From: Microbacterium sp. BK668
GTDB taxonomy: Bacteria; Actinomycetota; Actinomycetes; Actinomycetales; Microbacteriaceae
Length of the DNA stretch: 64,000 bases
NCBI RefSeq assembly: GCF_004362195.1
Contig: NZ_SNWG01000001.1
Span: 372,001 to 436,000, forward strand
Reading direction: 5' to 3'
The notes under the pieces are model-generated. The model was not told the origin of the DNA and searched no databases. It worked only from the letters and a program-made list of their open reading frames with translations. Below are positions 11,748 to 18,832 of this stretch, piece by piece. The position numbers were made by a program, and so were the translations under genes. How positions within the stretch are numbered: the stretch's first letter is position 1; each line of letters starts with the position of its first letter.

Positions 11748-13850
11748 CTACTTCTTGAGGGACTTCTCCGAGATGGGAGCGCTGCCCGACGCCGCGAGCG
11801 CCGCATAGTACGCGGCCGCCTCGGTCTGGCGATCGGCCTCGGCTCCGGAGGCGATGGGGGCGCGCACGTGCTCGGGCGCGAACCCGAAGGCGTCGACGAG
11901 GTCCTGAGCGTGCGGACGCAGCCGCGCGCACAGCCGGTCGATGTACGCGGAGACGGCGCCGGCGCGCTGTGCCGAGAGGCGGCCGTGGATGAGGTACCAC
12001 GCGAGGTGCTTCTCGATCAGGCTGAGGCCGAAGAGGTCGCGCAGCCAGACGAGGACGCGCCTGGTGCCCTCGTCGGTGACGGCGTTGACCGCGTCGGTGA
12101 ACGCCTCCCACTGCAGCAGCTCGCCGTGCGCCCGTGCCGCCTCGATGAGCTCGGCCTGATTGGCGTTGAAGAGCGCAGCCGCCTCTTCTCGCGAGAGCTT
12201 GGACGCCGGGCGCAGACGTCCCGCGATGTCGGCGATCATCTGCTGCACACGACCCGACAGCAGCTCGTGCTGCTGGTCGGCGCGCAGGCCCAGCTCGACC
12301 GAGCGCGCCGTCGAGCCGAAGTCGGCGACGGACTGGCCGAGCTGGCGCAGGCCCGCGCCGTGGAAGACCTTGCCCGCGGTCTGGCCGACCGCGATGCGGG
12401 CGAGGGCCGCGGCATCCTTCCCCTTGAACTGCTTGGCGTAGTCCGACAGGAGCCGCTTGCCCACGAGCTGCAGGAGGACGTTGTTGTCCCCCTCGAACGT
12501 GACGTATACGTCCAGGTCCTGGTGCAGCCCTACGAGCCGGTTCTCGGCGAGGAAGCCCGCGCCCCCGCACGCCTCGCGGCACTCCTGGATCGTGTCGAGG
12601 GCGTTCCACGTCGAGAGCGGCTTGAGCGCCGCCGCGAGGGTCTCGAGGTCTTCGCGCTCCGCGGATGTGTCGGTGCGGCCGCTGAAGACGCCGTCGAACT
12701 TCCTCAGCAGCTCATCGTGCGAGAAGAACTGCGCGTACGTCTGGGCCAGACGCGGGAGCAGGCGCCGCTGGTGCTTGCCGTAGTCCAGCAGCACGACCTC
12801 GGGCGTGCCGGCACCGGAGTCGAACTGACGCCGCTGGTTGGCGTAGGTGACGGCGATGTACTCGGCGAGAGCGGCAGCGGTCGTGGCGGCGCCGTCGAGC
12901 GACACGCGTCCCTGCACGAGGGCTCCGAGCATCGTGAAGAAGCGCCGGCCCGGGGTCGGGATGTCGCTGGAATAGGTGCCGTCGGCGGCGACGTCGCCGT
13001 AGCGGTTGAGCAGGTTCGTCCGGGGGATGCGGACGTGGTCGAAGTGCAGGCGCCCGTTGTCGATGCCGTTGAGGCCGCCCTTGACGCCGTCGTCCTCGCC
13101 GCCGATGCCGGGGAGGAACTCGCCCGCATCGTCGCGCAGCGGCACGAAGAAGCAATGCACGCCGTAGTTGACGCCGCCGGTGATCAGCTGCGCGAAGACC
13201 GTCGCGGCCTTGCCGTGCAGCGCCGCGTTGCCGAGGTAGTCCTTCCACGCCGCGCGGAACGGCGTGTGGATGACGAACTCCTCGGTGTCGGGGTCGTACG
13301 TCGCCGTCGTGCCGATCGCGGCGACGTCGGAGCCGTGGCCGGTCTCGGTCATGGCGAAGGCGCCGGGGAGATCGAGGCTCATGACGGCGGGAAGCCACCT
13401 GTCGTGGTGCTCCTTGGTGCCGAGCTGGTGGATCGCCGAGCCGAAGAGGCCCCACTGCACGCCCGACTTGATCTGAAGGCTGGGGTCGGCCAGCACGAGC
13501 TCCTGGAATCCGGCGATGTTGGCGCCGTTGTCGTTGTGCCCGCCGTACTCTTCGGGGTACGCCCGGCGGGAGCCTCCCGCGTCGACGAGGGCGTGCAGCT
13601 GCGCGAGAACTCGCTCCCGGTGCTCGGGCATCGGCTGGCCCTCGACGCGCCAGAAGGCCGGGTCCTTGATCACCTCGCGCGCTTCCCGGCGCGTGGCGGC
13701 CCACGTGCCCAGGATCAGATCGGTCACGCGAGCGATGTCGATGCGGGGCTCGGATGCCTCGGCGGCGGTGTGCGGCGCGGTGGGCGCACCCCCTGCCGGC
13801 GTGCGCTTGCTCGTGGCGGGCTTCTTGGGACGGACGGCGGCGTCAGCCAT
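11748..13850 (-). CDS. Acyl-CoA oxidase/dehydrogenase-like flavoprotein
   Basis: 700 aa, longer than standard acyl-CoA dehydrogenases (about 390) and matching the acyl-CoA oxidase architecture. An N-terminal tail rich in Ala/Pro/Lys is followed by the middle-domain motif AMTETGHGSDVAA (FAD/substrate contact). The helical region carries EACGGAGFLAENR and TFEGDNNVLLQLVGKRLL, whose Glu is in the catalytic-base position. It probably acts in fatty acid beta-oxidation on acyl-CoA. Monocistronic, with the next gene divergent. Confidence 0.9.
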   Translation of the reverse strand: MADAAVRPKKPATSKRTPAGGAPTAPHTAAEASEPRIDIARVTDLILGTWAATRREAREVIKDPAFWRVEGQPMPEHRERVLAQLHALVDAGGSRRAYPEEYGGHNDNGANIAGFQELVLADPSLQIKSGVQWGLFGSAIHQLGTKEHHDRWLPAVMSLDLPGAFAMTETGHGSDVAAIGTTATYDPDTEEFVIHTPFRAAWKDYLGNAALHGKAATVFAQLITGGVNYGVHCFFVPLRDDAGEFLPGIGGEDDGVKGGLNGIDNGRLHFDHVRIPRTNLLNRYGDVAADGTYSSDIPTPGRRFFTMLGALVQGRVSLDGAATTAAALAEYIAVTYANQRRQFDSGAGTPEVVLLDYGKHQRRLLPRLAQTYAQFFSHDELLRKFDGVFSGRTDTSAEREDLETLAAALKPLSTWNALDTIQECREACGGAGFLAENRLVGLHQDLDVYVTFEGDNNVLLQLVGKRLLSDYAKQFKGKDAAALARIAVGQTAGKVFHGAGLRQLGQSVADFGSTARSVELGLRADQQHELLSGRVQQMIADIAGRLRPASKLSREEAAALFNANQAELIEAARAHGELLQWEAFTDAVNAVTDEGTRRVLVWLRDLFGLSLIEKHLAWYLIHGRLSAQRAGAVSAYIDRLCARLRPHAQDLVDAFGFAPEHVRAPIASGAEADRQTEAAAYYAALAASGSAPISEKSLKK

Positions 13851-14006
13851 GTTTCACCTTTCGGCGCGGAACGGGAAAGTCAGGATTCAACGGTAGGAGT
13901 CCCACAACGTCGGCCCTAATCGGTTGGCTGGAGATCACAAGGATGCCGCGCCGCCGATCGGTGCTCGATTGTGCGAACCTGACATCCGGCCCATCGACGC
14001 GGCTGA

Positions 14007-14076
14007 GAACAGGCGATCTGCCCGAGGCAGGACCTTCGGGCGCGGAATCATCCGGCCTTGGGCAGATCGCCTGTTC
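14007..14076. repeat. Long perfect inverted repeat (21-bp arms) in a divergent intergenic region
   Basis: Positions 14007-14023 are the exact reverse complement of 14060-14076 (17 bp, beginning GAACAGGCGATC). Allowing one G-T pair the arms extend to 14027 and 14056, giving a 21-bp stem with a 28-nt loop. It lies between two diverging genes, so it is not an ordinary terminator. It could be a small structured RNA, a miniature mobile element or a repeat family member. Confidence 0.75.
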
Positions 14077-14117
14077 CGGCGCTGCGTACCGCCCTGCGGG
14101 GTGGGGGTCGCCACGCC

Positions 14118-14123
14118 TAGACT
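14118..14123 (+). promoter_or_regulatory. -10 hexamer of a leaderless promoter
   Basis: TAGACT ends 6 nt before the GTG at 14130, and there is no Shine-Dalgarno sequence. This is the spacing expected for leaderless actinobacterial mRNAs. It would drive the GNAT, GNAT-GH16 and heliorhodopsin-like genes together. Confidence 0.5.
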
Positions 14124-14129
14124 TCCGGC

Positions 14130-14639
14130 GTGAGCTCGGTGGCAGCATCCCCCCACCTCTCCCTCGAGCCCTGGCGGGCCGAGGACCTCGCTGTGCTCGC
14201 ACGGGCGAACACCGCTGAGATGACGCGGTTCCTCGGCGGGATCGAATCGCACGACGAACTCGCGGCACGGCATGAGCAGTACCTCGCGTTCGCCGACTCC
14301 GGCGAGGGAGCGATGTTCCGCATCGAGATCGACGGGATCCCCGCGGGCTACGCGGGCTGGTGGCTCGAACAGCACGATGGGGCGCCCGCCTATGAGATCG
14401 GCTGCGCCGTCGAGCCGGCGTGGCAGGGACGCGGCGTCGCGACCGAGGCGCTCACCCGCGTGGTGATGGCCGCCGCGGCTCGCAGAGACCACCCGGTGGT
14501 GGGGTATGCGGGGGCGGGGAACGCGGCATCCAACGCCCTCTGCCGCCGGATCGGGTTCGAACTGCGCGGCACCGGTGTCTTCCCGGCCCCCGAGGGGGAC
14601 ATGCCCGTCAACATCTGGATCTTCGAGGCGATGCGATGA
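14130..14639 (+). CDS. GNAT family N-acetyltransferase
   Basis: 169 aa. The acetyl-CoA-binding motif Q/RxxGxG/A appears as QGRGVA after EPAW, and the late segment AGNAASNALCRRIGFELRG is the usual substrate-side helix and strand. The protein is clearly paralogous to the N-terminal half of the next gene (shared MTR[FY]LG, DEL.ARHE, MFRIE.DG.PAG and ENAASNALCRR-like blocks). The pair therefore arose by tandem duplication. The acceptor substrate is unknown. First gene of an apparent three-gene operon, ending in an ATGA overlap. Confidence 0.88.
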   Translation: MSSVAASPHLSLEPWRAEDLAVLARANTAEMTRFLGGIESHDELAARHEQYLAFADSGEGAMFRIEIDGIPAGYAGWWLEQHDGAPAYEIGCAVEPAWQGRGVATEALTRVVMAAAARRDHPVVGYAGAGNAASNALCRRIGFELRGTGVFPAPEGDMPVNIWIFEAMR

Positions 14640-15913
14640 GCGTCACGATCGCGCCCTGGGGGCCGGATGACCTGCCCCTGCTCGAGCGGCTCAACACCCC
14701 GGAGATGACCCGGTACCTCGGTCGCCCCGAGAACAGCGACGAACTTCTCGCCCGGCATGAGCGCTACCTCCTGTCGTGGGAGGCCGGGCACGCGCGCATG
14801 TTCCGGATCGAGGTCGACGGCGAGCCCGCCGGCGGCATCGGATGGTGGACGGTCGAGCACGACGGCATGCCCGCCTACGAGACCGGATGGAGCGTCGTCC
14901 CCGAGTTCCAGGGTCGCGGCGTCGCCGGAGCGGCGCTGAGGCTGGTGATCGGCGGAGTGCGGGAGGCCGGCGATCGGCACCTGCTCGTGGCGTACCCCGG
15001 CGTCGAGAACGCCGCGTCGAACGCGCTGTGCCGCCGGGCGGGCTTCGAGCACCGCGGATCCGCGAGCCGGCCCTGGCGTGACGGCGAGCTGACCTTCAAC
15101 GTCTGGGTGCTCGACATGTCGCCGCTCGACCTCACCGGCCGGACGCCCGACATCGAGGAGCGCTTCGACGAGGGCGTCCTCGACGAGACGCTGTGGTGGC
15201 CCTTCTACACCCCGCACTGGTCCTCCCGCGAGCGGGCGGCGGCGCGCTACACGGTGGGAGCACCGGGCCTGGAGCTGCGGATCGAGGCGGAGACGCCGCC
15301 CTGGGCTCCGGACCTCGACGGCGAGCTGCGCGTGTCGCATCTGCAGACCGGCCAGTCGTCGGGTCCGCTCGGCTCCGGGATCGGGCAGCACCGGTTCCGA
15401 CCCGGTCTCGTCGTTCGCGAGGCGCAGCCGGAGCGCAGGCTCTGGCTCGCCCGGTTCGGCGTCGTCGAGGCGCGGCTCGCCGCCATCCATCACCCGGACG
15501 CGATGGTCGCGCTCTGGCCGATCGGCTTCGAGGACGCCCCGGACGACTGCGGCGAGATCTGCATCGCCGAGATCTTCGGGGCCGAGATCGACGACACGGG
15601 AGGATGGGTCGGAGTCGGCGTCAAGCCGCAGAACGACCCGCGCCTGAGCGAGGACTTCGAGAAGATCCGCGTCGACGGCGACCTCACGCAGTTCCACGAG
15701 TACGCCGTCGAGTGGACGCCGGAGCGCCTGCGCTTCTTCATCGACCACCGATGGGTCAAGACGGTCGCGCAGACCATCGACTACCCCGTGCAGCTCATGC
15801 TCGACGTGTACGAGTTCCCGCCCGCGGAGGGGGAACGGGATGCCGCGGCGCTGCCGCACCGGTTCCGCGTGGCGTGGGTGCGCACGTACCCGCCGGCGAC
15901 GTCCGGTCGCTGA
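14636..15913 (+). CDS. Fusion of GNAT acetyltransferase and GH16-like beta-glucanase domain
   Basis: 425 aa. Residues 1-158 are a GNAT domain (QGRGVAG near 92, ENAASNALCRRAGFEHRG 124-141). From about 163 a second domain follows with the concanavalin-like layout of glycoside hydrolase family 16: DETLWWPFYTPHWSS, then VALWPIGFED, then GEICIAEIFGAEID, and FHEYAVEWTPERLRFFID. The GH16 catalytic motif ExDxxE appears as Glu307-I-Cys309-I-A-Glu312, so the central Asp is Cys. Both Glu are kept. There is no signal peptide, so it is cytosolic as written. The internal ATG at 15116 lies at the domain border but has no ribosome site. Starts in an ATGA overlap. Confidence 0.82.
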   Translation: MSVTIAPWGPDDLPLLERLNTPEMTRYLGRPENSDELLARHERYLLSWEAGHARMFRIEVDGEPAGGIGWWTVEHDGMPAYETGWSVVPEFQGRGVAGAALRLVIGGVREAGDRHLLVAYPGVENAASNALCRRAGFEHRGSASRPWRDGELTFNVWVLDMSPLDLTGRTPDIEERFDEGVLDETLWWPFYTPHWSSRERAAARYTVGAPGLELRIEAETPPWAPDLDGELRVSHLQTGQSSGPLGSGIGQHRFRPGLVVREAQPERRLWLARFGVVEARLAAIHHPDAMVALWPIGFEDAPDDCGEICIAEIFGAEIDDTGGWVGVGVKPQNDPRLSEDFEKIRVDGDLTQFHEYAVEWTPERLRFFIDHRWVKTVAQTIDYPVQLMLDVYEFPPAEGERDAAALPHRFRVAWVRTYPPATSGR

Positions 15914-15914
15914 G

Positions 15915-16673
15915 ATGTCGACGGGTCGGACTCCGCGTCGGCGGCCCCGGGCCGCTGAGCTGCCGCTCGTGCTCGCGGCGGCGGCGTACGGCGTCGAGGC
16001 GGTCGTGCTCGCGATCGTGCTGACGACGAGCGGTGCCCGCGCGCAGGCTCCGGTCGTCGCCACCTTCCGTGCCGGGCAGGATGCCGTGACCGCCGTGATC
16101 GCGACGGTCGATCTGGGCTACGCCCTCGTGGCACTGCTCGCCGGCGGCGCCGTGGCCCACGCGCTGGCCGCGGCATCCGCTCGCTCGGAAGCGCGAGCCG
16201 CGGCGGCCCAGGCATCCCGCACCTCTCCGGCCACGCGTGGCACGGATGCGCTGCTCGTGGCCGGCTGGTCGCAGGGGGCGGCGATCCTGACGTTCCTCGT
16301 CGCGCAGGCGAACGGCATCGCCGAGCTGACGTCGCTCGTCCCGATCTATGCGGCCACGGGCGTGGCGGTGGTGCTCGTGGGGATCGATCCGGGCACTGCT
16401 CCCACCTGGCGTCGGCCCGGCGCGTGGGGCGCCGTGGTGGGGATCGTGCCGTGGGGCGTCATCGGGTTCTCGCAGATCGGAGCGGGGGTCGCCGCCGGCG
16501 ATGTCGGCATCGGCGTGCGGGCGGTCACGCTGGCGGCGCTCGCGATCGTCGCGGTGGGCTGGGTGTGCGCGTGGCGCCGGACGCCGGCAACCTCCGCGCG
16601 GGCGCTCGGCACGATGACGGTCGGGCTCTCGGTCGTCGCGTGGCTCGCGGTCGCGATGCTCGTGCTCGCCTGA
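15915..16673 (+). CDS. Heliorhodopsin-like seven-helix membrane protein without retinal lysine
   Basis: 252 aa with about seven hydrophobic helices (about 16-38, 57-87, 110-133, 138-160, 172-198, 200-222, 232-252). Two blocks match heliorhodopsin 48C12 as I remember it: LVAQANGIAELTSLVPIYA against LIAQICGIADIVALLAIFG, and VVGIVPW against IAGIVPW. His82 matches the conserved His of helix 2. At the retinal lysine in helix 7, 48C12 has LSLVAK and this protein has LSVVAW (Trp243). The whole sequence contains no lysine. The counterion Glu position reads Gly117. It cannot bind retinal by a Schiff base. The start is 1 nt after the GNAT-GH16 stop, so same transcript. Confidence 0.72.
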   Translation: MSTGRTPRRRPRAAELPLVLAAAAYGVEAVVLAIVLTTSGARAQAPVVATFRAGQDAVTAVIATVDLGYALVALLAGGAVAHALAAASARSEARAAAAQASRTSPATRGTDALLVAGWSQGAAILTFLVAQANGIAELTSLVPIYAATGVAVVLVGIDPGTAPTWRRPGAWGAVVGIVPWGVIGFSQIGAGVAAGDVGIGVRAVTLAALAIVAVGWVCAWRRTPATSARALGTMTVGLSVVAWLAVAMLVLA

Positions 16674-16724
16674 CCCGACGGGGCGCGCCGACGGGGCGTG
16701 CCGGCACGGCTCGCCGGTGCGGCT

Positions 16725-16763
16725 CGCCGTCGCGGCCCACCGTCGCGGCCCGCCGTCGCGGCG
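16725..16763. repeat. Three 13-bp GC-rich tandem repeats
   Basis: Three units of C(G/A)CCGTCGCGGC(C/G) follow the heliorhodopsin-like gene, preceded by two CCGACGGGGCG copies. They fill the 104-bp gap before the convergent fhs end. Probably simple repeat expansion, possibly helping termination. Confidence 0.6.
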
Positions 16764-16777
16764 GGGGACCGCGGCCG

Positions 16778-18472
16778 CTAGAAGAGTCCGACGATCCGCC
16801 CCGCGTCGTCGACGTCGATCGTGTTCGCGGCCGGCTCCGCGGGGAGGCCCGGCATCGTCATGATGTCGCCGCAGATCATGACGACGAACTTCGCCCCGGC
16901 GGCGAGCCGGACCTCGCGGATGTCGACGACGTGCCCGCTCGGGGCTCCCCGCAGTCGCGGATCGGTCGAGAACGAGTACTGCGTCTTCGCGACGCAGACG
17001 GGGTAGTGGCCGTAGCCGTCGTCCTGCAGGCGGCGGATCTGCGCGCGCACGGCGGTCGACGCGGTGATGTCGGCCGCGCCGTAGACGCGGGTGGCGATCG
17101 TGCGCATCTTCTCCCACAGCGTCGCCTCGTCCGCGTACGTGAAGCGGAGATCGCCGGGCTCGTCGCAGAGCCGGACGACTTCGCGCGCGAGCTCTTCCGC
17201 GCCCGCACCGCCCTCGGCGAAGTGCCTGGCGACGATCGCCGTCGAGCCGGCGCGCTCGACGGCCGCGATGAGGGCCGAGACCTCGGCATCCGTGTCTTCC
17301 GCCCGGTGGTTGATCGCCACGACGGCCGGCAGGCCCCACGTCTCGCGCACCGTCGTCAGATGACGGATCAGGTTGACCGTGCCGTGCTCGAGGGCCGCGA
17401 CGTTCTCGACGGGCAGATCTGCGACCTCGACACCGCCGTGGTACTTCATGGCGCGGACCGTGGCGACGATGACCGCCGCGGATGGGCGAAGGCCCGTGGA
17501 GCGGCAGAGGATGTCGACGAACTTCTCGGCTCCGAGGTCGGCGCCGAACCCGGCCTCCGTCACGACGTAGTCGGCGAGCCGAAGGGCCGATCGGGTCGCG
17601 ATGGCGGAGTTGCACCCGTGCGCGATGTTGGCGAAGGGGCCGCCATGGACGAGGGCCGGCGTGTGCTCGAGAGTCTGCACGAGGTTCGGGGCGAGAGCGT
17701 CACGGAGGATCGCCGTCATCGCGCCTTGCGCGTGGAGGTCTCGCGCCGTGACGGGCCGGCGCTCACGTGTGTAGCCGATGACGATGTCGCCGAGGCGCTC
17801 CTTGAGATCGGCGATGCCGGTCGCGAGGCAGAACACGGCCATCACCTCGCTCGCGACGACGATGTCGAAGCCCGACTCGCGCGGGTAGCCGTTGCCGGGC
17901 CCGCCGAGCCCGGTCACGACGTCGCGCAGCGCGCGATCGTTGACGTCGAGGACGCGGCGCCAGGTGACCCGCCGCACGTCGATGCCGAGCGCGTTGCCCT
18001 GATGGATGTGGTTGTCGATGAGCGCCGCGAGGAGGTTCGTCGCCACGGCGATGGCCGAGAAGTCTCCGGTGAAGTGGAGGTTGATGTCCTCCATCGGCAC
18101 GATCTGCGCGTATCCGCCGCCGGCTGCGCCCCCCTTCATGCCGAAGACGGGGCCGAGCGCGGGCTCGCGGAGGCACACCACGGCCCGCTGGCCGATGCGC
18201 GTGAGGGCGTCGCCGAGGCCGACCGTCGTGGTGGTCTTCCCCTCGCCCGCCGGTGTGGGCGAGACCGCCGTCACGAGGACGAGCCTGCCCTGCGGCCGAT
18301 CGTGGAGGGACTCGAGGTGGTCGAGCGAGATCTTCGCCTTGTGGCGGCCGTACGGCTCGAGGCTCTCCTCCGGGATGCCGAGCCGGGCGGCGATCTGCGC
18401 GATGGGCAGCATCTCGGCCGCCTGCGCGATCTCGATGTTGCTGAGACCCACGAGCCCTCCATCCGTCTTCAT
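16778..18472 (-). CDS. fhs: Formate-tetrahydrofolate ligase
   Basis: 564 aa, the normal length. It makes 10-formyl-THF from formate, THF and ATP for one-carbon metabolism. The P-loop-like [18 protein letters not shown] is near residue 70, [14 protein letters not shown] follows, and the long family stretch HFTGDFSAI appears later. Start [12 protein letters not shown] is chosen because the 35-residue extension to 18577 is low-complexity and lies in the repeat cluster. Confidence 0.96.
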   Translation of the reverse strand: MKTDGGLVGLSNIEIAQAAEMLPIAQIAARLGIPEESLEPYGRHKAKISLDHLESLHDRPQGRLVLVTAVSPTPAGEGKTTTTVGLGDALTRIGQRAVVCLREPALGPVFGMKGGAAGGGYAQIVPMEDINLHFTGDFSAIAVATNLLAALIDNHIHQGNALGIDVRRVTWRRVLDVNDRALRDVVTGLGGPGNGYPRESGFDIVVASEVMAVFCLATGIADLKERLGDIVIGYTRERRPVTARDLHAQGAMTAILRDALAPNLVQTLEHTPALVHGGPFANIAHGCNSAIATRSALRLADYVVTEAGFGADLGAEKFVDILCRSTGLRPSAAVIVATVRAMKYHGGVEVADLPVENVAALEHGTVNLIRHLTTVRETWGLPAVVAINHRAEDTDAEVSALIAAVERAGSTAIVARHFAEGGAGAEELAREVVRLCDEPGDLRFTYADEATLWEKMRTIATRVYGAADITASTAVRAQIRRLQDDGYGHYPVCVAKTQYSFSTDPRLRGAPSGHVVDIREVRLAAGAKFVVMICGDIMTMPGLPAEPAANTIDVDDAGRIVGLF

Positions 18473-18501
18473 CGACGACGCTGTCGCCAGCCTACGGCGC
18501 C

Positions 18502-18705
18502 GGATGCCTCGGCCGCCGTCCGACGCCGCCGTCCGACGCCGCGCTTCACCTGGCGCAAACCGCCGGGTGCGCGGCATCCGAGCGACGAAACGCGCCCAAT
18601 CAACGGGGGGATGCCGCGGCCGCCGTCCGACGCCGCCGTCCGACGCCGCGCTTCACCTGGCGCACACCGCCGGGTCCGCGGCATCCGAGCGACGAAACGC
18701 GCCCA
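18502..18705. repeat. 97-bp direct repeat, two copies, 107-bp period
   Basis: 18502-18598 and 18609-18705 match at 94 of 97 positions by eye. Each copy begins with GGATGCC(T/G)CGGC and carries GCGGCATCC near its end, so each unit is flanked by an inverted motif. The 360-bp gap 18473-18832 between fhs and recQ holds these repeats and the shorter ones after them, and no convincing gene. Confidence 0.85.
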
Positions 18706-18713
18706 GTGAACAG

Positions 18714-18806
18714 GGGGGATGCCGCAGCAAGTGGACGGGAGGCCTGCCTCGGCAAGTGGACGGGAGGGATGCCGCGGCCAGTGAAGAGTGGGGATGCCGC
18801 GGCAAG
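18714..18806. repeat. Short degenerate repeats with GGGATGCCGC and AAGTGGACGGGAG units
   Basis: After the 97-bp copies, GGGATGCCGC(A/G)GC occurs near 18717, 18767 and 18791, and GCAAGTGGACGGGAG occurs twice (near 18727 and 18752). These are broken-down copies of one unit of about 25-35 bp. No coding sense is apparent. Confidence 0.65.
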
Positions 18807-18832
18807 GGACCGGACCCGGGGCCTTCCGAGCC

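Noticed and set aside
15116..15913. The GH16-like part as a separate gene starting at ATG 15116
   Set aside because: No ribosome site or -10 hexamer is present before it, and the frame is continuous with the GNAT domain.
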